Origin: Cerioporus squamosus
Taxonomy: Eukaryota; Basidiomycota; Agaricomycetes; Polyporales; Polyporaceae
DNA: 49,953 bases
Direction: 5' to 3'
Assembly (NCBI GenBank): GCA_022592435.1
Contig: JABYQS010000232.1
Location: 1-49,953, forward strand
Below are positions 33,707 to 45,213 of this stretch, piece after piece. The notes below the pieces were generated by a model. It worked only from the letters and a program-made list of their open reading frames with translations. It was not told the origin of the DNA and made no database searches. The first letter of the stretch is position 1. Each line of letters opens with the position of its first letter. Made by a program: the position numbers and the translations under genes.

Positions 33707-36700
33707 CTACCGGTGCTTAAATCCTCCAGATAGTCCCTTCTTCCTTGCGCTCGCCGTCTTGGACCGAGAACCCGACGCGCCAGCCGAACCCGACGCGCCA
33801 GCCGAACTCGAAGACCGCCGTGCGCTGCGAGCACCACTTGCCGGTCCAGCCGCAGCCCACAGTGCGCCGCGAGTACCACTTGCCGGCCCACAGCAACGAT
33901 CGTTGACCGGCATGCTTGAGGGAAGGGAGACGGCGGCGCTGGTCTGGGTGGTCATCGACGTTCCTGCTGCCGAGAATCCACTTGACTGATGCGACGCCAA
34001 CCCCGTGCTGCTGCTGACCTCCGACGCCTGGCTACCTGGGTGGCCATCCGTCTTGCGTCTCTTGGAGGGGTACTTGTCCTCGTCATCGCTCGACCTCGAC
34101 CTCGACCTCGACCTCCATACCGTCCGTGTCGTAGCTGCGCGGCACGAAGAGGTCATACTCGACAGCGAGCTCGGATGCATCGCTTGCAATGGGGGAGATT
34201 GTCAAAGTCGTTTCAGTCGGATGATCTGCTCCCGAGCTCTGACTCTCCAAACTCTTCGGGGATGCCCTGGAGAGCGCTGGCTTTACGCTTGGATCCGGCG
34301 GCATTGGTGCCGGGGTGTTGCTTGTTCCGCGACCGCAACATATCGGTCGTCGAGGGCTCGGGCCACCCAACGGTGTTGGTCCTGAGGTCGGGAACCACGA
34401 AGGGCAAGGCCTCGTCGCCAACAGGCCAGTCGTCTCTGGCGAGCGCCTCCTCAAACGGGGCCAGGAACATGTCATAGTCGAGGTCCTCCTTCATGAAGTG
34501 ATCCCCAACGATCACCGAGAGCTTCCTTACAAGGTCAGTGAGAGGGGGGTTCCCGGGGATGACGAAGTGCTTCCCCTTGCCCTTGCCCTGCAACCAGGAC
34601 ACCTTGCCGTTGCCGCCCACCTCGTCGGTCCCTTGCGGGAATACGTTCGAGCAAAGCTTGGGCCCAAGAGGATGCCCGTGGGCGACGTGACGCACCACTA
34701 CCCAGACAAGGACCCAATAGAACGACTCCAGATCATGATGAACCCAGTGAGCATCACCTGAGTCGTTCAGGCGAGACACAGCCATGAAGAAGTATGTTCC
34801 CTGAGAGCAAAAGATCAATAGCGCACATCAAGGAGAGCAGAGGCACGCACAGTTCGTTCCTTCAAGCTGCCCATGTCCGCTTCAGCTATAAGTTTCTTGG
34901 CAAGAGCTGCAGCACTCAAGGACGCGCAGCTGTCGTCTGGCACATCCCGACTCATCGAGGAGTAGTCGAAGTCGTGCAGGAACCCGGCGAATGAGTTCGG
35001 GTCGGCCGGCTGGTCGACAATGAGGATATTGCCGACGCTGATATCGCGATGAAGCACGCCGGCTTTGGTGAGGGCCGTGCGGTGTCCTGAGAGGGTTTCA
35101 GCTTGGTCTTCACAACATAAGCAAGCAAACCAGAATGCTCACCCTTGATTGCGTCTCGCACAGCGGTCACAAGTTCCTTCGTGCAGCGGAAACGGGTCAA
35201 GGACCGACCAACAGTGTCGGTGACAAAGCGCATGTGACTACGCTCTCGGTGCCAGAATCGGTTACCTCGAACGCGTCTCCAGGAGAACGTTTGTTGCATT
35301 GGACGGTGAAGGGGACTGGCCACTGGGCTGCTTTGCGCGGCAAGGGAAGGAGGGATAGAACCCGTATGCACTGGCTGCGCTTCGAGGTCGGGATTGGAGA
35401 GAGAGAGACGTGACCGATGCTTGGAAGCTTCGTCCGGTGCATCGAAGGTGGCCGTTTGAGAGAGCGCGGCCTCCCATTGCTGAACCTCCCGCTCGCCCAG
35501 ATCCCCTCCACACATCAGACGCGGCAATCCAACCCGGTCCGCAGGAGGAATGAGCGCTAGCCGCGCATAACAATCACGTTCAGGTCGACGGGCAAGCTGA
35601 CGCCATGCTTCCTTGACTACTCGAACCTTCAGGTCGTCGGGACTCGGGTCGTCGACGAGCAAACCATTGTCCCAGCGTCGCGTGTCGCGGATCCCAAGCC
35701 ACACCGTCGTCGCTCGCGAGAACAGCCGACCATTCACATCGAGTACCTTGAACAGGATGTAGGCCGGGGGCTCAACGCTCGGGGCGAGGTCTTCATCATC
35801 GAGGAGTTCAACACGTCGAGCCTCACTCATGACAATCTCCTCCTTGAAGCGAACCTTGTCAAGCCGGGTCTTGAGCCACTCGATATCAGGAGGTGTGAGG
35901 CGCCGAACGGTAGGATCCCAACCAACAAAGTGTCCCGGTTCGTTTGGGTTGACGAAGTGCCAGAAAAATCGCTGCACGAGGTTCAGGTGACTGGCCCTTT
36001 TGAGGAAGAGCCGGCCCGAAACGACAGCGCATGAGTGGTCGAAACGAGCAATTCGGATGATGTCGCCGTAAATGCCGACGACGAAAGTCGCTAGGAGACC
36101 GTGGGCGTGCAAGAGACAGCGAGCATTGATTGCTAGCTGGACGAGAGTTTTGCAGTGCCCCAAACCATCCTTCTCGAATGGATCGTCTTGAGGGGTAGCC
36201 TTCGCCTCGAGGATCATTGAGAAGTGAGTCCAGTTGAGCTTCGGGGTCGTCTCCGGATTCCAAGAGAACCCGGGGAATGTGACTGCAAGATCGGGGAAGG
36301 ACTTGTTATGATTGGAGGCGAAGGCGGAGAATGGGAAGCGCTGTTTCCAGCGATGAGCTTCGACGAACGTCAAACGCTTGTTCGGGGGGAAACTGGAGAC
36401 AAGGGATTGGAGGCCCTTCACCTGCTGCCGATCAACGTCTCAACCACCTAGGTTGAAGTCGTAACTACGCACCAGGACTGGGTAGCTCTTCTTCTCCTCG
36501 CCTGCGATGGGATTCCATTTATCAAAGACGCTGGCGAGGTCGTTGAAGTCGACGGGCAGGGGATAGGGAACACTGGCTGGGACAAACTTCCGGAGGAATT
36601 CATTCCCAGTATCCCTCGAAACGTTGATGCGGTATTTGATTTCTCGCTTCCAGTGCTCTTCAACGTAGAGCTGTAAACGATCTTGATGTTTGGTAACGTC

Positions 36701-36796
36701 GTTAACGGATTTGGCTGAGCATGGAGTGGGATGCACACCACTCATACCTGAGGCGCAGTGGGAGCGGAAGCAGAGGTCGCCGGTTGAGATGGACAT
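33707..36796 (-). CDS. FunK1 fungal-type protein kinase
   Basis: Start proposed at 36,796 (MSISTGDLCFRSH). Exons cover an N-terminal segment (EFLRKFVPASVPYPLP), the long N-lobe-like region (WTHFSMILEAKATPQ, RLFLKRASHLNLVQRF) and the C-lobe. There VLHRDISVGNILI carries the HRD Asp and the N, and FLHDFDYSSM replaces DFG by DFD, as is usual in this family. The FunK1-typical GTYFFMA and HHDLESFYWVLVWV segments follow. The tail is Ser-rich with an RSRSRSRS tract from a (GAGGTC)n repeat, a KRRKTDGH basic motif and Gly/Ser/Ala repeats to the stop at 33,707. The join near 34,090-34,240 needs an intron or a frameshift. Substrates are unknown; the family is hugely expanded in agaricomycetes. Confidence 0.8.
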
Positions 36797-37489
36797 ATTA
36801 TAGTTGGGAAGCGCGGGAGTTGAGGGACAATGGAATCCGGAAAACGCCGATGAGTGCTGGAAACGGGCAGGCGGGTCAGGACATGCGTCAGAAGGGTCAG
36901 TCTCGATCGCAGCATGCGCACATTGGCGAGGACAGAAAACACTCACAAGGCGATGATGAAGGAGGATGTGAATAGCCTGCAGCGCTAGACCACCACACTG
37001 AGGATATGTAGAGGTAGAGAGGAGTGGAGAGGAGTGGAGAGGGGGACCGGACGAGGCTGAGGCAACAAACGAGAAGTCCGAGAAGCCTTCGCTCAGGTGG
37101 GAATTGGTGAGGGTGATCTCGCGAGTGTTTTTAACTAGATGCAACGACACAAAGAACCATTCAGTGAGTAGTGGGAGCTACAGGTGTAACAAGGAGGACA
37201 TACGCACGTCCGAGACAGTAGGTGGCGAGATAGGGATTCCGAGGGAAGAGTGATAGTCTACGTCAATTGGCGCTCTGATGTTCAACATGTCCACGGGCGT
37301 CTAGATTTCCAATTCCTCCTCCGCTCGGCGCTTGCTTTCCATTCCTGATCATAGTCGGCCCTAATAGCCGGCCCCGTGCACTGCGAATCTTAGTACAGTA
37401 CTCATGCTGGGCGCTCCTTAATAATGACATGCAAGTAAATGACCGCTCCGAGCCCCTCTGGCCACTCGGGTCTTCTTTGAGAATACTAT
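36797..37489. other. Kinase upstream region
   Basis: This is presumably the kinase promoter and 5' leader. A purine-rich tract (about 37,010-37,045, GGAGTGGAGA repeats) is present. No gene is supported. Confidence 0.35.
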
Positions 37490-37880
37490 TCACGTCTGAT
37501 TTGTCTCACTCTGGATGGCGACTCGGAGAGCACAGCGTACGGGCTCTCGCCCGCCCTCGCCGCCGCTACAGTACTCACTTGACTGTGCTGGTACTAATCT
37601 TCTTATGTGCGCGCCGCCCTGAAACACCATAGAGTCCCACACACCCACGCCTAAACACTTCGCAATTACTCCCTCCGAAACCGATCCGGATCCATTTCTC
37701 GCGGTCAAATCCCGCGAGGTTCGAGCCTGGCGCGGACATCTCCTCGTCGCCCTCACCGCCAATTGACACAATATGATGCGAATGTGTGACTTTCTCGAAC
37801 GCCTCAAGGTCGAAGGAGTCTAGGACAGCCTCAGACAGCAGATAACACGATAGCGACAGCTTGTTAGGACGCTGCGCCAT
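37490..37880 (-). CDS. Small unknown protein
   Basis: Start at 37,880 (MAQRPNKLSLSCYLL), then LEAFEKVTHSHHIV and IRIGFGGSNCEVFR. A GTGAGTACT donor after STVK at about 37,579 suggests splicing to a second short exon. No family is recognised. Codon bias is weakly in favour of coding. Confidence 0.35.
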
Positions 37881-38039
37881 CTGGCCTGCAGCTGGATCCA
37901 GCAGCCCGAGCTAGTGCGCATTGGTTACACCCAGACAAGAGCACACTTACCCAACCGTGCGTAGGCGATGCAACATCACAGCACCAATGGTTCGATCAGT
38001 CTCATCGGTTGGCAGGTGTATTCGGGTGATGCGCACAGG

Positions 38040-38896
38040 GCCAACACTCCCAGTCGGACTCCGACGAGGACGAACAGCCCAAGGCCGACCCGTCTCGATA
38101 TCGAGATGCGCTTCCTGACGAGAATGGCGAGCAAGCCGCAGAAGACGAGGATGATGAGGAGGCGCATCCAGACGCAGAGCAAGAGGCGCAAAAGGCCGCT
38201 GACCCGGACGAGGACGAAGGTCCGATGGCTTCTGACGAGACCCGTGAAGAAATCTTCGAGTTTCCCAGTCAGGCAGTCAGGCTGAGGACGCTACGCGGGG
38301 TGCCCGGGAAGATCGGGCTCTCTCAAACTCTGCTGAAGAGCAGCAGGAGCTGTTCTACATCCTCATGGATGGCCGGCGCCTTGATATGCAGGACGATGTC
38401 GAGATGGACATTGACGAGGTCAGTGAGCATCGGATGGATGCGTAGTTCCATTGACAATTCTGATTCGATAATGTCCTCCATCTCAGGTATATGTATCATG
38501 AGTACGATGTGGCCGACGCCAGTCGAAATGCAGGAGGATTCGACGCCAACACGCTCGTCTCCGCCAGCTCGAAGGTACCATCAACGCATCGTACGCGGCC
38601 TCAACAACCCCCCCGCACCCCTTCGCTCTCCCCCCATGGACGAGGCGCAGACAACCTCGAGCACCAGTCGTGACAGCGAGCAAGCACGCCGAGGATTACA
38701 TAGTCCTTCGACACGCCCCAGTCGAAGATGGCATCCAACAGCGGGCCTGCCGTCGGCTCTTGCTCATGCTTGAAAGGGTGAGCCTGCAGAAGATGACGAG
38801 GAAGACGATGTCAAGCTACGAGCGCGTCCGCAGTTGGACGAAGGCGCGTGGACCGAGGTGGTTCCGCACGGACGGTCAAGCGCGAGTCAGCGTTGA
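38040..38896 (+). pseudogene. Acidic unknown protein with an in-frame TGA
   Basis: A plus-strand frame encodes an acidic region (QSDSDEDEQPKADP, EDEDDEEAHPDAEQE). Spliced exons follow (ILMDGRRLDMQDDVEM; VRGLNNPPAPLRSPP) up to PSALAHA and a TGA at 38,771-38,773. The same frame continues beyond it with strongly coding-like acidic sequence (GEPAEDDEEDDVKLR) to a stop at 38,894-38,896. The first exon is not resolved. I infer a nonsense mutation in a once longer gene; a hidden intron could also remove the TGA. Confidence 0.4.
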
Positions 38897-39049
38897 CTTT
38901 TGAGGGTGGTATAGGGTTTCGAGTATACTGCCGGCACGACGGCGGCAGCGGCGCCCGAGGGACCTGCCGACGACGCTGCGGTCACGCGGTGGCATTCACT
39001 CGGGCGCAAGGATAAGGCATTTGCTTCTTCGACCCCGTGGGCCTCAAGC

Positions 39050-39190
39050 CAGACGAGTAAGCCCGTCTGGTTCCAATTCGCTTTCGAGTATGATCTGGAC
39101 TACTGGGGATGCCTCACGGCAATCACCCGTGTGGGGAGCTGGTGAGGAGCCGGGAGCTCGTCGGACAGCAGTCCGTTGATCTCCGTCACC
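39050..39190 (+). pseudogene. Decayed copy of an exon of the 32,426 gene
   Basis: The sequence matches 32,900-33,055 closely (LKPD, then TGGTTCCA.TTCGCTTTCGAG, then CCTCACGGCAATCACCC). It carries a TAA directly after the LKPDE codons, a short deletion and further changes. It lies next to the acidic pseudogene and within the inverted-repeat frame. Confidence 0.7.
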
Positions 39191-39450
39191 TGGTCTACAA
39201 CAGTGCAGTGCACACACCCTCCGCTCAGCGTTATAGCCGTCCTGGCCTCCCTTTCTGCGACCCCACACCCTTACTTATACAACAGAGTTATCACGTGTTG
39301 TGGCAGCTTTGCGGACCATCGAGGAAAGCTCACGATATATATCGGTAACTTCCCGATGGAGAGAGTTCGTTTAGGAGATTGTGTTGCTGAGGTACGATGT
39401 CCCCCCTTTCATATTCCGCTAAGTGAGCGTCACACTGGCATTAACATGCG

Positions 39451-40150
39451 CGCCGAGATTGCAACGTCCCGCCACTCTGTGGGACTCCGCAGCCCTCTCG
39501 TCTGGCGAGCGGGTCAGAGTCCGGAAATGCCCGTCGACAGGTGCCTATGGCGCCTCAGGCGCACCATGGCTATCGAGGAGCAAATCGCTCACAGACTAAC
39601 GAGAATGCAACATGAGTGGCTCGCACGTCGAAGGAGGTAACGTCGGAGTCCAGGAACGGGACACATCGTCGTCGTGATGGCCGCCAGCGGCATTCCACTC
39701 GCTGCTCGCGCGCCGAGATCGCAACGTCCCGCCACTCTGTGGGACTCCGCAACCCTCTTGTCTGGCAAGCGGGGCAGAGTCCGGAAATGCCCGTCGACAG
39801 GTGCCTATGGCGCCTCAGGCGCACCATGGCTATCGAGGAGCAAATCGCTCACAGACTAACGAGAATGCAACATGAGTGGCTCGCACGTCGAAGGAGGTAA
39901 CGTCGGAGTCCAGGAACGGGACACATCGTCGTCGTGATGGCCGCCAGCGGCATTCCACTCGCTGCTCGCGCGCCGAGATCGCAACGTCCCGCCACTCTGT
40001 GGGACTCCGCAACCCTCTTGTCTGGCAAGCGGGGCAGAGTCCGGAAATGCCCGTCGACAGGTGCCTATGGCGCCTCAGGCGCACCATGGCTATCGAGGAG
40101 CAAACCGCTCAGAGACTGACGAGAATGAAGAACGAACGGCTCGCGCGCAG
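39451..40150 (+). repeat. 260-bp direct tandem repeat, about 2.7 copies
   Basis: Copies begin with CGCCGAGAT at 39,451, 39,711 and 39,971. Copies 2 and 3 are nearly identical; copy 1 differs at several sites and the third stops near 40,150. Because 260 is not a multiple of three, the open frames across the array (which include the MARTSKEVTSES start) are unlikely to be a repeated protein. No family is recognised. Confidence 0.85.
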
Positions 40151-40753
40151 GAGACTCGACGGCTGCTATGAATGCGATGAATGTAATGAACGCACCTTGT
40201 ATACGTGACTGTGCACTATGGGAATGCTGTGGCACAGAGCCTTGACAATCCGTCGAGCCGGTTGTGTGAGGGCCGAAGACGTCCGTGCTGGCCGTCGCGG
40301 ATAAACGAGATGTCCTCGTTAATGTTGACTTAACGCGATGCATATGGCGGGTAGAATACTCCATGATGACAGTTGAGCCGTCGCAAGCTGTCCATGCAGG
40401 TTTGGACAAAACGAGCTCGGGGCAGGCGGAGGAGGCCTCACGCATGAGGATGACAGGCTATGTAAGGAGATTGGTGCGAGGAGAATCAGGGAAAACTTGA
40501 ACTCATGGGCTTATATAATACTATGCCACGGCGCCCTGCTATATTGGGCTGAGCCACCACCCAATAGTCAGCTACCGCGTAGTCATTACTTGCTGGGCGA
40601 TGGAAGTTGTGTATCGTCAGCAAGATTCTTGTCGTATAGCTCAAGCGGACGTGCGATCAAAAATCCGACTATCCGCTTGTGCATCATGTACATCGAATCA
40701 GAACACTGAGCCAATATGCCGCTTCCAAGGTGCGATATTGCGACCCTTCTCGT
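40151..40753. other. Region upstream of the JmjC gene
   Basis: No certain gene is seen. A frame around 40,497-40,709 may be an upstream exon of the JmjC gene, but I could not connect it. Confidence 0.3.
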
Positions 40754-42788
40754 ATGTTTCGTTGGCTTATACTCTGGCTAGGCCTGCGCATCGTTACGTA
40801 CAATCGCATGGAGCAGGAATATTGCGTGGCATACGAGGATACTTCGACATCCTTGAAGCTCGATCTCAGGACGGTATACGATCGCAGGCACACTTTTGAG
40901 ATCCTTGCCATAAAGAAGGTGAGGATGGCACAGTGCACGGGATAACCACTAATCATCGGGTAACAGAAAACTTGCGCAGAGCACTTGAATTCCATATACA
41001 AGGACGAGCTGCGTTTCGTTGAGATGAACCCCATCGCTCGTCGAAGGGAGATTGACGTACGAGCGACATGTGGTACGTTTGATCTGGCTGATCCACGCGA
41101 TGTACAGCTTACCAAGTCAGATCTCTGCGAGACCGAGCTGTTTGGCAGTAGCTGGTTGTGTACCGAATGCGCACAAGAATACTGCGTCATATGTGCCTCA
41201 ACTGTCCGAGAGCGCAAGGTGCGTGACCGCATCAAACGAAATATCTGAAACCGACAATGGAGTACTAGGTCTCGCAGAGGCTCTGCCATGGATTTGACAG
41301 GTTGATTCTATGCAGCCGCTTTCGCCGAGAGGAGCTGGTGACAGCGATCGCTGAGATGGGCAAAGTCCTACTTGAGTGCGTTCGGACATGATGGGGTCGA
41401 ACAGATTGTTCTCTGAACTATTTGATGTCAGCACACAGCCGCTAACGAGAGAGACTCTTCACACCCCGATCCACGCCGACGTAATCTCCATGCACAAGGC
41501 CGAACTCACGCTGCCAAGGTTTCGTACGATGTGGAGCTGCCATACACCACTCGTAGTCCGTGGTATCCATCTCGATTTCCAAGTCACTTGGACCCCGGAC
41601 TACTTCATACAACGCTACGGAGACCAGCCATGCGAGGTAGAAGACTGCCAGACAGGGTCAGCGCAGACAGGATACACTGTCGGAAAGTTCTTCGAGAACT
41701 TCGGCCGACAGCATACGTGTGAAGACGTGATTCTGCGATTGAAAGTGAGTTTCTTTTTCACGAAGGTACATTACAGAGCAACTCTCAGTTCTTTACTGCA
41801 GGACTGGCCACCTAAGGACGACTTCAACGCTGTCTTTCCCGATCTCTTGGATGACTTCGTCAAGGTCGTTCCGATGCCCGACTATTGCGCTCCCGATGGG
41901 GTTTTCAACCTCGCATCTCATTTCCCTAGGAACTCTATCAAGCCCGACTTAGGTGATTGCTCGCCCTAACACACGTGGGATGCCTAGCTGAGGAATTTGT
42001 CGGCAGGCCCGAAGATTTATAACGCGTACGCCTCTGCCATGGACGATAAACACAAAGGATCCACCAGGTTGCACCTGGACGTTGCCGATGCTGTCAATAT
42101 CATGACCTACGCTGGGATGACCAGCACAGGTACAAGTGGCTTTGCCACTTGGCACATTTTCCGTAGGGACGACAGGACCGCCATACGGAAATACCTCACA
42201 AGGCGCAAGCGCCGTTCGCGAAAAGCCGGGGATCCAATCCACAACCAAGACACCTACTTAACGCCCGGTATGCTCCAAAAGTTGGGTGAAGAGTATGGTG
42301 TACAGCCGTACGTTGTCCAGCAGTATCCTGGCGATGCAGTCTTCATTCCTGCGGGATGCCCCCACCAGGTACGTGGCCGAACTCCCCTTATCAGCCATCT
42401 TAACAATACCTCACGTGGCTAGGTGTCGAACGAAGCCGACTGCATGAAGATCGCCTGCGATTTTGTCAGCCCCGAAAGTGTAGGAATGTGCGCAGAGATT
42501 GCTGCCGAATTGCGCGAGCAGCGGCTAGCGATTGACGGGGCTCCAGAGGAAGTGCTCCCTGTCTGCAGCATGCTATACTACATGTGGGAGACCATACCCT
42601 TGCTCGAATCCGCCCTTCTTGGCCAGTACGCGGTGTTCCCAGAGTTGCGACAGCATATCGAGCAGGCATCGCACAGTCCCGGAGGGCAAACGGTCACTGA
42701 TCGCGGCCGGGAGGAGATCCGATATGATGCCTCAGGGGATGGTGTTGCTGAAAGCGGAGCACCGCTCGCTCTTGAAATGGGTGAGTGA
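40754..42788 (+). CDS. KDM3-like JmjC-domain protein
   Basis: Exons before the catalytic part carry a cysteine motif (SDLCETEL, WLCTECAQEYCVIC), as in basidiomycete JmjC proteins of the KDM3 type. The JmjC region follows: PLVVRGIHLDFQVTWTP, YGDQPCEVEDCQTG, DGVFNLASHFPRNS, then GSTRLHLDVADAVNIM with the HxD iron ligands and YPGDAVFIPAGCPHQV with the second His. An intron (42,370-42,422) separates CPHQ from VSNEADCMKIACDFVSP, both canonical for the family. The product would be a 2-oxoglutarate/Fe(II) histone lysine demethylase (family knowledge; substrate not shown). The start and the join at 41,368-41,443 are uncertain, and the 3' end may extend past 42,788. Confidence 0.75.
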
Positions 42789-45213
42789 AATGAGTCAGAA
42801 TCGCTTTCTTCCTCTCGGACACTGATCGCATGCAGTATCTCGTGCTGTTAACCATGATGATCGTGAACCTGCTGGTTCATCGGTGAATGGGGCCGCGTCT
42901 ATTCACATCGCGTACGATCCCAAGAGACCGTTCCGGTGCCCCATATGTTCTCAGACGAGTCCAGGCAACCGGTTAGCGAAGAAGTGGCAGTTCAGTCTCG
43001 GAGAAGGCCTTATCAGTCACTCGTGAGTACAGCAATTACTCATAGTCTCGTCCCGAGTTTACGTCGTGTTGAATCGATACACCGCAGCATCTCTATCCAC
43101 CAGAACAAGATGACCAAGAAGGAGAGGCAAGCCTATGTCCAGCTGGAGTTGTCGCCGGAGGTCTTGATTGGAGCGTTGTTCAAGAGCGACGCCCCTCGGC
43201 CTCGTCATTAATCAAGTTTGCCATGTTCTCTGGCCGTTACTGGTAGACAGATCCGTGGGTCAGGTAATATGGCATCCTGACTATCGTTCTGGTGTAGTGG
43301 CTCCTATCGCTTTGCGCGCTGTAGCCCCTAGTCGAAGCGAACCATCTTACTCAACGCCCCCTAGCCCTCCGCGTCCGTCTCTTATCCTGTCTACAACTCC
43401 TCAGCGGTGCAGCACAAGCCCGCCCTGTCCCTGCAATACTTCCCGACGCACCACATGCTCGAAATGGCTACATCCTTCGCCGAAGCTGCACCATCTGAGG
43501 CCTCGATGACATCGTTGACGTCCATTTCGGACTCGATGTCGGTCGCGATCTTCCACGACCGGGGGAGATATTATGAGACATGGACGTCTATGCGCCTTCG
43601 CGGCGTACACTACTAGAGCGTCGAGCGCGAATGCGAGCGGAAATGAATCGGTACAACGACCGCGACCTCAATGAGTCGGTCAGGCCTAACAAGCGAGCTG
43701 TTGCTCGCTATCCCAAGCGCAACTCACGGGGTTCACTGGTCTATCCAGGCATGCGAAAAGCGCGATGGATTCCGAGGAGGTCTAAACAGACGTCGGGTCC
43801 GCGCGAGACGGTCTACGTCGCTACCGGCTCTCGCGCGACCCACGAAGAGGTCGAGCTCACGCCGGCGGAGGCGAGTGCACGTACATGAGACGTAGCCAAC
43901 GGAAGGAACAGATGGGGAGATTGAAGACCGGCAGGAGTGCTCAAAGTCGAGGACTTGCGTGGGCGAGAAAGATGAAGGAGAGTACGCCCATCTTGTACGT
44001 TCCACGGATGACATGCAACCCATCTGACGACAGCTTATGGTTGAAACTAGTTTCCGACGGGTTTTTGGAACTGCTGGGTGTAAGTATTGGTGGCTTGGCG
44101 GTGGAGATCCGATGGATTGACGATGGTGACGAGTGGTTTGTCATAGCGGAAGTACTTCATTGCCGGCTGGGGACTACGGCAACGGGTTCAATTCAGCAAG
44201 CGTCTCAGGGGTCCAGGAATCGGTTGACATGCTGTCGGAAGACCGGAAGGCAAGCAGCGGTAGTACTCAGCGCGGAGAGAGGAGGCTTCATGGCTGAGGC
44301 CTGAGGGATATGGCATGACGATCAACATCGAAGCAGTACAAGATACAGGCACGTACTTACCGCGAGAGACGAGGGCGGGGGCACCTTACCTCAGCGGGGG
44401 TTCGTCGCGCAGAGGCAATTGCGCGGGGCGCGAACGTGTGTGCGGCGCGGGGAAGCGTGACGAGAAGCGACGGAGGACCTCTCCCGAGGAGCTGGATTGT
44501 AGTCAGCTCAACTAATACTTTGCGCCCAGTTGCATCCTTGCGCCCTCTCTCCGTCACCCATACTATCAAAACCTCATGATACATCATGTCGATGATAGAG
44601 AATGTGATAGTTGTGAGCCTACAAAGGACGGAAACGAAGACTCACCCTTGGCGCGTCGCTTCGTCGCAATCGGTGCGTACTCTCGGCTGCGCAATTCGAA
44701 TACGAAGACTTCCTTCCTCGACATCATCGCTGTCGGTGCGTATATGTAGAGGGGGAGTCAGGTCGGACGGTATCATCGTAGGTTCAACCGCGACGCGAGA
44801 TCCGCTTGCGGCTGTGACCTCCAAGAAAGTGAAGATCTTCGTATTACTGCTCTTGCGAACAGCTCAGCAGTCACTGCGACCGTTAAGCACTGTCTCTCCG
44901 CCCATAATGAGTGCGTAATAAAGTGTGTCAACAGACTCTACTCAACTTTGTAGTCAACACCAGCAGTGTGTCCTCATGATAAGGTGGGCCGCGACGACGA
45001 AGTCATCATGCGACAAAGGAGACACGGCTCGGAAGTTCCAGCCCCGCGCGGGTCAGTGTGAGCGCAGACAGCGAGAGCGATGGATGAGTAAGATTGAGTG
45101 CACATGCTGTAGGAGTATGCTCGGAATACTTATAGATAAGTACACGCGTCGATCATCGTCCGTGCGAGGCTAGCGCTAGCGCGGCTGTCCAAGTCCTCTC
45201 CGCCGAGTACCCA
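42789..45213. other. Unresolved region after the JmjC gene
   Basis: Weak candidates are a frame at 43,113-43,211 (MTKKERQAYVQLEL), which could be a last JmjC exon; a basic frame at 43,580-43,888 (MDVYAPSRRTLLERR); and a frame at 43,885-44,304 containing GLAVEIRWIDDGDEWF. None has clear splice structure or a recognised family. From 44,320 to 45,210 I see nothing I can support. Confidence 0.3.

Noticed and set aside
39616..40208. Arg-rich open frames in the 260-bp tandem repeat
   Set aside because: The repeat length shifts the frame between copies and each copy ends in a stop, so the frames look accidental.
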